The notes below the pieces were generated by a model, which was not told the origin of the DNA, did no database searches, and saw only the letters and a program-made list of their open reading frames with translations. Shown here piece by piece: positions 1 to 5,895 of a stretch of 10,382 nt of DNA. Position 1 is the first letter of the stretch. Each line of letters opens with the position of its first letter. Source of the stretch: an uncultured Eubacteriales bacterium (lineage in GTDB: Bacteria > Bacillota > Clostridia > Oscillospirales > CAG-272); contig CABPZV010000069.1 in NCBI GenBank assembly GCA_902462015.1, positions 1 to 10,382 of the forward strand. The letters are read 5' to 3'. The position numbers were made by a program, and so were the translations under genes.

Positions 1-50
1 ACCGTCATTAAGACTACCGCCTTAATGACGGGACATCTTGCCTAAGTTAT
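1..50. repeat. Palindromic repeat element, copy 1
   Basis: A 30-base imperfect palindrome occupies 2-31. Its 11-base arms CCGTCATTAAG and CTTAATGACGG enclose an 8-base centre. It is followed by a tail reading GACATCTTGCCTAAGTTAT (32-50). The whole unit matches 4416-4466 in the same orientation with about six mismatches and one single-base gap by eye. Three mismatches fall in the palindrome centre, while the outer arms are unchanged. Relative to the minus-strand phage genes it lies just downstream of the portal gene. It looks like a dispersed intergenic repeat (REP- or MITE-like). It may extend left of the window, so its true left boundary is unknown. Confidence 0.75.
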
Positions 51-79
51 GTTTTTTGCTTAAAAAGCAGCAGCGAAGG

Positions 80-100
80 AAAATGCAGTTTTAGCATTTT
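80..100 (-). terminator. Weak hairpin directly after the portal stop codon
   Basis: Read on the minus strand, the portal stop codon is followed at once by AAAATGC, a 7-base loop, and GCATTTT, then CC. This gives a 7-bp A/T-rich stem with only four Ts at its end, so any Rho-independent termination would be weak. The plus-strand reading has six Ts (97-102) and is no worse a terminator, so the hairpin may be bidirectional. A second small hairpin (TGCTT/AAGCA, 57-69) and the palindrome at 2-31 lie further along. These stacked structures probably mark the end of the packaging transcript, but this is inference from shape alone. Confidence 0.35.
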
Positions 101-2083
101 TTACGGTGCGATAGAATTTGCTGTTCGGATTTTAGAGTTTTTCATGTTCCGGGGCTCTCCGGTTTTGCTCCTGTATGATGCCGGATTTTGATTTTGCCAG
201 GAGATCACGCTTTGTGCCGTATTGTTCCCCGAACCGGTGAAAAGCCCTGACTGTGCAAGCGCATTTGCTTCTGCCTGCATAACAGCCTGCTTGTATTGCT
301 CTCCTCGTTCTCTTATTTTTCTCATGACCGGTTGTTTTCTGTCGAAGTCCATCATGTCAAGGCAGGCGAGCGCGGCGTCTGCATTCTGAGGATTAAAAAA
401 ACCGGCCTGATAGAACTGCAGAGCCATTTCGTTCTGTGCAACACGCGAATAAGGGGATTCCTTAGCCGCTGTAATTTCGATATCAAAAAGCGGCGTCCTG
501 TATCCAAGCTCGACTCCGAAAGCGCTCTGCTGTTTTTGGGGTGAAATATTTTCAGAGCTGTATGAAATGAACTTTTGTATCCCGTCCTCGCCTGTAATCC
601 TGAAGCACCGGGCAGTATCATAAAACTGGCGGATGAGTTCGATTGTCATCAAGCACAGCTTGCGGAAAGCGCGGTAAGACGCCTTGCATGAATCCCGGTC
701 GAGGCGGCTTCCTGCCTCCTGCATTGCGGCGATTGCGGAAGCGGCGGTAACTCCGCCGGAGGAGCCTCCGTTTGAAACATCCCGGTTTCCGGTTGTCTCC
801 TTAAGCTCGTCAATTTTATTCTGAATCGCCGTAACGTAGATAGAATCAAGACGTCCTGCTGAAATTGGGCGGTAGGTGGCGTCCGTAATTGCGCCGGAGC
901 AGTGTACGATGTCGGAGGAAAGGTCGCAGTATTCGCTTTCATTAATCGGGCTGTCTTCGCTTATAAGTATTCTCGGCACAGCGCACGCAAGCATATTTTT
1001 CATAATAGCTTGATTGCCGCGGTCGATATAAGCCTGACAGTTTTTTCCGACGTCTATGTAGCCAAAGCCTGCAGGAGTGCCGGGAGTGGGGAAGAGTACG
1101 TCAAAGATAAAGGGATACATTCCGTGATCGTAAAGACCGCGCGTCCTGAGCATTGGATCGTTTTCGGTTGCATAAAGCAGCTCGTCGCCGACGAATTTGC
1201 AGTAATGCAGAACAGTACGCTTTCCTTCGCGCTTTTTATAGTACCAGTCGATAACGGCAGATTTTCCGCTTGTGTCAATCGAATCATCGCAGATATACTG
1301 CGCGCTTTCCTGATTTGCCCCGGACAGCTTTCCTGCAAGCGCGGGATATTTCGCTTCAAGCAGATCTGTATCGGCAAGCTCTACAGAGAACAGGTTGCGT
1401 GAAGACTGAATATCCCGTACTCCCGGTTCCCAGTAAAGGGAGAGGATATCTATGTCCTTCAGCGTAATATCTCCGAGACCGCCGTGCTTGCTCCCGTCCC
1501 AAAAAACACCGTAAACTGCGGTACCGGAGCGGCATTTGTGATCCCACGCATCGGAATAAATTTGTTCAAAATCGTTCTGATCAAAGATTACTGGGAGAAT
1601 TGAGGATAACTTTTCTGCCTCCCATCTATCGCCCTCCTCACGCGGAAGAATTGTAGGGGACGGCATATTATCCATAGCATTAGCATGTTTTGTCTGAATG
1701 CAGTTAAAAAGCCAGGCCGAGACTGGTTTGACCTGCTGTTCGCCTCCTCGCATGCAGTCCCAGTGACGGAGTTTGTACCACTGTTCGTTTTCGATTATAC
1801 GCCGTTCAAGATTTGCCTTGCCAGCCCTATACTTCTGAAGAATTGAATATGCCTGCCGTATCTGATCTCGGCCTATCGGAGGGCGGTACGGCTGTGACGC
1901 GGCTTCTGCCGCGTTTTTTTCTTCCGATTCATTGCCGTGACTGTGATTTCTGTGCAGGCTTGAGGCTTTTGCCGGCTCCGTTATACTGGGATATCCGTTC
2001 GGCAAGTTAAAATGCCCCGGTATGAAAGTTTTTGTTTCGGACTTTTTGTCCGAAGAGTCTGATCTAATCATATTTATGACCAT
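101..2083 (-). CDS. Phage portal protein
   Basis: A 660-residue protein that I read as the portal, the dodecameric ring at the phage head vertex through which DNA is packaged and to which the terminase docks. The size suits the large P22-like portals better than the roughly 400-500-residue HK97-like ones, but I assign the subfamily only tentatively. Visible features are a polar N-terminus (residues 1-65), a helical segment with QWYKLRHWD (101-109), a mixed core with PFIFDVLFPTPGTPAGFGYID (about 324-344, broken by eye), and a helix starting IDRGNQAIMKNML (353-365). A Gly/Ser-rich loop (439-444) precedes a long helix (445-490), as expected for the stem and tunnel region. The C-terminus (585-612) is a charged helix. 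The gene lies 82 bases after the terminase gene, the classical order. The start is uncertain: AAAGG stands only one base before the first ATG (2083), whereas the ATG at 2071 has a 13-base spacing. No frameshift is seen. Confidence 0.85.
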   Translation of the reverse strand: MVINMIRSDSSDKKSETKTFIPGHFNLPNGYPSITEPAKASSLHRNHSHGNESEEKNAAEAASQPYRPPIGRDQIRQAYSILQKYRAGKANLERRIIENEQWYKLRHWDCMRGGEQQVKPVSAWLFNCIQTKHANAMDNMPSPTILPREEGDRWEAEKLSSILPVIFDQNDFEQIYSDAWDHKCRSGTAVYGVFWDGSKHGGLGDITLKDIDILSLYWEPGVRDIQSSRNLFSVELADTDLLEAKYPALAGKLSGANQESAQYICDDSIDTSGKSAVIDWYYKKREGKRTVLHYCKFVGDELLYATENDPMLRTRGLYDHGMYPFIFDVLFPTPGTPAGFGYIDVGKNCQAYIDRGNQAIMKNMLACAVPRILISEDSPINESEYCDLSSDIVHCSGAITDATYRPISAGRLDSIYVTAIQNKIDELKETTGNRDVSNGGSSGGVTAASAIAAMQEAGSRLDRDSCKASYRAFRKLCLMTIELIRQFYDTARCFRITGEDGIQKFISYSSENISPQKQQSAFGVELGYRTPLFDIEITAAKESPYSRVAQNEMALQFYQAGFFNPQNADAALACLDMMDFDRKQPVMRKIRERGEQYKQAVMQAEANALAQSGLFTGSGNNTAQSVISWQNQNPASYRSKTGEPRNMKNSKIRTANSIAP

Positions 2084-2165
2084 GCCTTTCGTATATATTG
2101 TGACTTTCGGACACGACCTTGCCGTTCCTTTCTGAATTCCACCGCGGTTTCGTGCTGCTTTCCTT

Positions 2166-3734
2166 TTAAGCTTCTTTTATTATTTCAATCCTGCCGCCAG
2201 GCTCCGGCGCCGGAAGTTTTCCTAAAGCTTCGCGCGGAATATCGAGAAAAAGATGCAGCGGATTCGTCCTGTAAGCGCCGTCCTCCTCCTTAGTCCTTGG
2301 CGGGATAGGTCTGCTCATACAGAAGTACCTGACCTCGTCCGCGACGTGATCCTCGCCGTCAGTGTTTAGATCCTCGGGCTTTGATATATCATAGAGCAGC
2401 AGCGGCATGGTACGAATGAAAGCGCGGCAGTTTGAGAATACGTACATCATAGCAAACCCTTCACGGTCGAAGGCCATGCGGTAATGAACCTGGAGCCACC
2501 CCGGAATTCTTTTGTGATCGCCCGGAATAAAATGCACTCCGCAGCGCGCCGCCGTCTCGGCGATGCTTTCGCCTGTTTCCGCATCCCATATCGCAGGATC
2601 TGCGATTCCGGTGATATGTTTTCCGGCAAGAAAAGGGTGTTCTGTTTCGATGCGGTGGATTTCATCGAACACCGCTTTCGGCGTCCAGCGTACTCCTTCG
2701 TTTGGAGTTCCGGTACAGCCGTAAAGCTCAAGAATTCTGAAAGCTGTGCCGTCGTGATCGACCGCCCACCAGCCGCATGAAAAAGGTCTGTTGTATCCCC
2801 AGTCAAACGAGCGGAAAATACGCCAGTCCGCCGGAATGTCAAACGGAGCTATGACATGAGTGTAGCGTCTGTCTCGGTAATGCTCCGGCCTGTCCGAAAA
2901 CTCCTCAAAGAACTGCCCTTCGTATACGTCCCAGCGCCCGTAGAGCCACGCGTCCCTCAGCTTCGGCGGAAGAGCCTGCAGCTGTTTTATATAGTCGGGC
3001 TGGGCTCGCATTAAAGCGGCATTGTCGGTAACAAGCGACTGTATAAAGGTGTAGTCCTCCGGATTTTCGCCCTCTTCATATCTGCGGTCGATGAAGATCC
3101 GCTTTATATACCCGTGTCCCTGTCCGCCCGGATTGCAGGTGTAATATATGCGTTTGGGAAAAGCTCCGACTCCGCGCAGGCACGCAGTAATCGATTTCAT
3201 CTGAAATTCCGAAAGCTGAGTTGCCTCGTCAAGAAAGATAATATCGAATTCAACGCCCTGGAGACGGTCGAGATCCTTGTCGCAGGCGCAGTAGGAAAAG
3301 CTTATCGTACTGCCGTTTGAAAATCGGAGAAGCTTGTCCTTGTCGTTGTATTTTGCAATTCCGGTGAGCTGCGAGCGAAGAATCCTTATGTGGTTTCCCA
3401 TCAGCTCCGGATAGGTTCGCCTGACAATTAGAAGCTTGATACCCGGATACCGAAGCGAGAGAAGAACCGCCTTTGTACGTACAGCCCAACTTTTTCCCCC
3501 TCCGCGCGCGCCTCCGAAGCCGATATGCTTTGTTTTCGCTTTAAGAAAGAGCTTTTGTTTTTCGCTCGGAGCGTCAAGCGTGAGCGCAATAACCCGGTTT
3601 GGCCTGAGTGCAGAAGTCCGGGCTTGCGCGAGTACCGGATTTTGGTTCTGTTTGGGCTTAGCCGCATGGGTTTGCGCCGGCATGGAGCCTTGCTCTTGCT
3701 TAAGTCCGCAATCCTGTTTTTTTGTGATGCTCAT
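2166..3734 (-). CDS. terL: Phage terminase large subunit (packaging ATPase and nuclease)
   Basis: The 522-residue motor protein that cuts concatemeric phage DNA and drives it through the portal using ATP. The ATPase domain has a Walker A GGARGGGKS (residues 74-82), a Walker B IIFLDE (165-170) with the catalytic glutamate, and a coupling motif YTCNPGG (198-204). The C-terminal RNase H-like nuclease shows the expected acidic positions: SFDWGYNRP (D311), IADPAIWD (D379) and EDHVADEVRYF (D462 or D466). Both activities therefore look intact. Residues 1-55 are a Gln/Ala/Lys-rich tail ahead of the conserved domain. The ATG overlaps the stop codon of the upstream small-terminase-like gene by four bases (ATGA), so the two are probably translationally coupled. 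The fold is of the Terminase_3/Terminase_6 type; the exact subfamily would need a profile search. Confidence 0.95.
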   Translation of the reverse strand: MSITKKQDCGLKQEQGSMPAQTHAAKPKQNQNPVLAQARTSALRPNRVIALTLDAPSEKQKLFLKAKTKHIGFGGARGGGKSWAVRTKAVLLSLRYPGIKLLIVRRTYPELMGNHIRILRSQLTGIAKYNDKDKLLRFSNGSTISFSYCACDKDLDRLQGVEFDIIFLDEATQLSEFQMKSITACLRGVGAFPKRIYYTCNPGGQGHGYIKRIFIDRRYEEGENPEDYTFIQSLVTDNAALMRAQPDYIKQLQALPPKLRDAWLYGRWDVYEGQFFEEFSDRPEHYRDRRYTHVIAPFDIPADWRIFRSFDWGYNRPFSCGWWAVDHDGTAFRILELYGCTGTPNEGVRWTPKAVFDEIHRIETEHPFLAGKHITGIADPAIWDAETGESIAETAARCGVHFIPGDHKRIPGWLQVHYRMAFDREGFAMMYVFSNCRAFIRTMPLLLYDISKPEDLNTDGEDHVADEVRYFCMSRPIPPRTKEEDGAYRTNPLHLFLDIPREALGKLPAPEPGGRIEIIKEA

Positions 3735-4174
3735 TCGCTGTACCCCTCGTCACCCTCTATGCGGACAAGGATTTCATTATGGGCAGAATTGTCCTCGATC
3801 TCCGGCGCGAGCAGCTGCCTTTCAAGATTTTTAAGCTTAAGATGTTTTTCAAGACGTTCCGGCGGCGAATCGAGCATTTGTATGTCCTTTATCTCTTTTA
3901 TAGAGGCAACAATCTGTCTGAAACGCTGAGTGTCTGTAGCTTCAAGCTCCTCGACCGCACCGGTAAGTCTGTCGACAACCCGGTCTGCAAGCCGGCATAT
4001 TTTATTCAGGCGCTTGTCCCTGAGCTTCTCCTCTTTAGGGGACAATATTGAAAATTTTTCTTCGTGCTCCTGTCTTTCCTTCTGCGTTTCCGCATATCCG
4101 GACTTTTTACCGGCGGCTGTGCCGGATTCCGGATTTACACCGCTGCCCGATTGAATAATGTCGTCCGAACTCAA
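3731..4174 (-). CDS. Probable phage terminase small subunit
   Basis: A 147-residue, highly charged and largely helical protein. Residues 1-40 are polar and probably disordered, 45-100 form helices rich in Lys, Arg and Glu, and 105-122 (ERLEKHLKLKNLERQLL) look amphipathic or coiled-coil. I do not recognise a diagnostic motif. The call rests on position, directly upstream of and overlapping terL, and on size, which fits DNA-recognition small subunits (about 100-200 residues) that bind the packaging site and hand DNA to TerL. The start is a TTG at 4174-4172. It is supported by a near-perfect AAAGGAGG on the minus strand (core GGAGG at 4187-4183) with an 8-base spacer, and no ATG is well placed. 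A different small DNA-binding phage protein is the main alternative. Confidence 0.6.
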   Translation of the reverse strand: MSSDDIIQSGSGVNPESGTAAGKKSGYAETQKERQEHEEKFSILSPKEEKLRDKRLNKICRLADRVVDRLTGAVEELEATDTQRFRQIVASIKEIKDIQMLDSPPERLEKHLKLKNLERQLLAPEIEDNSAHNEILVRIEGDEGYSE

Positions 4175-4295
4175 ACCCTACGCCTCCTTTTGTGTGCATA
4201 ATAATAGACTATTTTGCGCCGACATTAAAGCATGGGAAAATAAAGAAAAACATGATTACAAAAACGGTAAAAAAAGTATCTTTAATAAATGGAGA

Positions 4296-4325
4296 TTTAT
4301 ACTAAATGAATTTTCAGTTTTTCAA
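4296..4325 (-). promoter_or_regulatory. Putative promoter of the phage packaging genes
   Basis: On the minus strand TTGAAA (4325-4320) is followed after 18 bases by TATAAA (4301-4296). Each box matches five of six bases of the housekeeping sigma consensus. Transcription would start near 4289, giving a leader of about 115 bases before the TTG start at 4174. The -10 box lies inside a 13-base inverted repeat ATTTA-TAC-TAAAT (4295-4307) that could be an operator, though this is weak. A poorer second candidate has TATTAT at 4206-4201 with TTTAAT at 4229-4224. Predicted from sequence only. Confidence 0.4.
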
Positions 4326-4328
4326 TAA

Positions 4329-4448
4329 GGGGCTTTAGCCCCGTCATATGGCGTTTCAGTGGTGGATTGTACCAACACTGAAAAAAGCAAGTGGAATCAA
4401 CCGCCTTAAGAGGCGACCGTCATTAAGGCTGCAGCCTTAATGACGGGG
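4329..4448. repeat. Array of four hairpins forming a compact structured element
   Basis: Four inverted repeats follow one another: GGGGC-TTTA-GCCCC (4329-4342); TTTCAGTG-G-TGG, a 6-base loop, CCA-A-CACTGAAA (4354-4383, 11 pairs with one G/A mismatch); CGCCT-TAAG-AGGCG (4402-4415); and the 30-base palindrome (4417-4446). In addition CCCCGTCAT (4339-4347) is the exact reverse complement of ATGACGGGG (4440-4448). A closed multibranch fold is therefore possible as an alternative to the outer hairpins. None of the stems is followed by a T-run that would make it a clear terminator. It could be a mobile non-autonomous element, a structured RNA or a recombination/regulatory site; the sequence does not decide. 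Confidence 0.6.
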
Positions 4449-4466
4449 ACATATTGCTTTAGTTAT
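4416..4466. repeat. Palindromic repeat element, copy 2
   Basis: Direct-orientation partner of the element at 1-50. The palindrome at 4417-4446 is perfect over all 30 bases (15-base half-sites meeting at CTG/CAG). A tail related to that of copy 1 follows, ending in AGTTAT. It lies between the hairpin array and the leader of the 405-residue protein gene. Together the two copies flank the three phage packaging genes. Confidence 0.75.
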
Positions 4467-4542
4467 ACCGCAGGTGATTCGCCGCTTCTTGTGTGGTTAA
4501 GAAATAAATACTGTGCGGCGTCAGAAAGGAAAGGCCATTAAG

Positions 4543-5760
4543 ATGGAATCGGTAATTAAAGAAATAATAACAATTCGTCAGGGGCGGCCTGTAATACCTG
4601 ACAGGAGCAATACCAACCGTTACTGTGTTGTCACATATGAGAGAGACGGGTCAAGAACAGCATACTGTTTCGGAGTTCCTGTATACAGCGATAAAACAGG
4701 CAGGCTTGTAAATCTGAACTTTGAAGAGAAGGGCAATATTTTTTATACATACGGCAGCAGCTCTGATATAACCGCCGGAGAGGATAGCCCGAAAAACGGA
4801 GAAGGTCTTGCATTAGATACGTTATCTTCACACCCATCTGTGCCTGACAGCGCAAATACAAAAGGTATGGGAACTATTACGCTGAAAAACTGTATGGGAT
4901 ACTGCCGTGCTCTGTTTTTAGAGAATTCTTTCAAAAAATACGGAAGAGGAATAAGAAGCGGAAGTACGGAGATATATCCGACATTAAACGGTGTGCTTGT
5001 GGTATCAGATATCAGGCAGTCAGAAGCTTTTACGCTTATTTTATCGTCGCAGCTTTCACATTTGAGCGTTCGTGCCAACAGCCGCAGCTTTTCTCTTATG
5101 AGAAAGGAATTCACGCCGTTCGTTACGGTTTCGTCTGTTGGCATATTATCCGATTCAGGGAAATCTGTGTCGCCTGTTTTGGTCGGATACCAAAAGATAA
5201 ACGACAGGGAGTATCAAATCGGAATATTACCGTACGGAGATGAACGGGGCAGACTTGTATTTGAAATAAACATGTATGAGCATAAGCTTATTCAGGATAC
5301 AACTGTTGAGAGCGCAAATCCATATGAAAACAATGCATTTGGAGGAACTGCCTTTATCGGCAGCACAAAGGAATACGGGGAGCAGTGGCTGTATTCACGT
5401 GCGGATATAGATAAAATATCCGTATTTGTTGGAAGAACGATAAACCGGGCAGTATTGCATATCCCCCGGTTATGCGGAGAGCTTTCCCTCAAGGCGCTTC
5501 ATCTTACAAAGAGATTTTGCAGCTTTGGGACGAATTGGGACAATAAAATCACGGATTCGGATGCTTCGACCGAAGCAGGGCTGTACAAGGATTATTATAC
5601 CGTTGATATGACGGATATTATTTCATCAGGAAAGCCGAGAACAATAATAAAGTCAGAAGGATTGATTCTAAAACCACCTTCGGAAACAGGCGGATTTACC
5701 GCAATCGCGACAGGCGACAGCTATTATATGCCGCAGGTGTTAGAAATCAACTTCAAATAA
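4543..5760 (+). CDS. Stand-alone DNRLRE-like protein, homologous to the N-terminal part of the following RHS protein
   Basis: A 405-residue protein whose biochemical role I cannot name. Residues 25-60 contain DGSRTAYCF followed by VPVYSDKTGRLV, matching DGSEQAEYCF and IHEYNEETKEFV in the next protein. Residues 140-250 are beta-rich with LNGVLVV and GRLVFEINMY. Residues about 255-405 resemble a DNRLRE domain (NPYENNAFGG, an INRAVLHIP strand, YYTVDMTDII), a beta-sandwich found in large surface or RHS proteins. No signal peptide, membrane span or RHS repeats are present. The ATG at 4543 is preferred because AGAAAGGAAAGG lies 8 bases upstream; a GTG at 4513 in the same frame has no such site. The gene reads as more A+T-rich than its neighbour: I count at least nine TTA leucines here against about four in the far longer RHS frame. 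It could be an accessory partner, a structural homologue or a decaying duplicate. Confidence 0.75.
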   Translation: MESVIKEIITIRQGRPVIPDRSNTNRYCVVTYERDGSRTAYCFGVPVYSDKTGRLVNLNFEEKGNIFYTYGSSSDITAGEDSPKNGEGLALDTLSSHPSVPDSANTKGMGTITLKNCMGYCRALFLENSFKKYGRGIRSGSTEIYPTLNGVLVVSDIRQSEAFTLILSSQLSHLSVRANSRSFSLMRKEFTPFVTVSSVGILSDSGKSVSPVLVGYQKINDREYQIGILPYGDERGRLVFEINMYEHKLIQDTTVESANPYENNAFGGTAFIGSTKEYGEQWLYSRADIDKISVFVGRTINRAVLHIPRLCGELSLKALHLTKRFCSFGTNWDNKITDSDASTEAGLYKDYYTVDMTDIISSGKPRTIIKSEGLILKPPSETGGFTAIATGDSYYMPQVLEINFK

Positions 5761-5895
5761 AAATATGAAGGCAAAGCCTTCATATCAGGCCTTTGCCCTT
5801 GCCGGCCGAAGAACCGGCATTTCGGCAAAGCCGAAAGGAGATAAAATTTTGAGTATATGCAAAAGATTCGGAAAAGAATCAGAAAGGAAAAAGTC
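5761..5895 (+). promoter_or_regulatory. Structured spacer with possible alternative pairings before the RHS gene
   Basis: Three hairpins fill the spacer. They are ATATGAAGGC-AAA-GCCTTCATAT (5763-5785, 10 perfect pairs), TGCCGG/CCGGCA (5800-5819), and TTTCGGC-AAA-GCCGAAA (5820-5836). The last runs into the Shine-Dalgarno-like AGGAG (5836-5840). CTTTGCC (5791-5797) can also pair with either of two GGCAAAG copies (5770-5776 and 5824-5830), and each such pairing would break a local hairpin. No T-run follows the first stem, so it is not an ordinary terminator. It may control the ratio of the two flanking proteins by RNA folding or processing; this is inference. Confidence 0.45.

Larger units (their letters stand above)
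4175..4542. other. Gene-free region between the divergent blocks
   Basis: I see no credible coding sequence here. Bases 4191-4328 are A+T-rich and hold the probable packaging promoter and the ribosome-binding site of the small-terminase-like gene. Bases 4329-4466 hold the hairpin array and palindrome listed separately. Bases 4467-4542 form the leader of the plus-strand gene, with its ribosome-binding site (AGAAAGGAAAGG, 4523-4534). I could not find a convincing plus-strand -35/-10 pair. TAAATA at 4505-4510 could be a -10, but nothing suitable lies 17 bases upstream. Confidence 0.7.

Noticed and set aside
902..1402. 166-residue open frame on the plus strand
   Set aside because: Antisense to the middle of the portal gene, where the minus-strand protein is continuous and recognisable.
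2084..2165. Short GTG-initiated frame of about 22 codons between terL and the portal gene
   Set aside because: It has no well-spaced ribosome-binding site and overlaps the portal start; there is nothing to support expression.
3436..3929. Two overlapping plus-strand frames of about 130 residues
   Set aside because: Both are antisense shadows of terL and the small-terminase-like gene, and their composition (Cys, Phe, Arg, Ser rich) is typical of non-coding translation.
4417..4446. Phage attachment site or CRISPR repeat
   Set aside because: There is no integrase or tRNA gene next to it and no spacer-repeat periodicity; only two diverged copies 4.4 kb apart are seen, so a dispersed palindromic repeat is the simpler reading.
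5763..5785. Intrinsic terminator after the 405-residue gene
   Set aside because: The 10-bp stem is perfect but is followed by CAGGCC rather than a T-run, so I treat it as part of a structured spacer.
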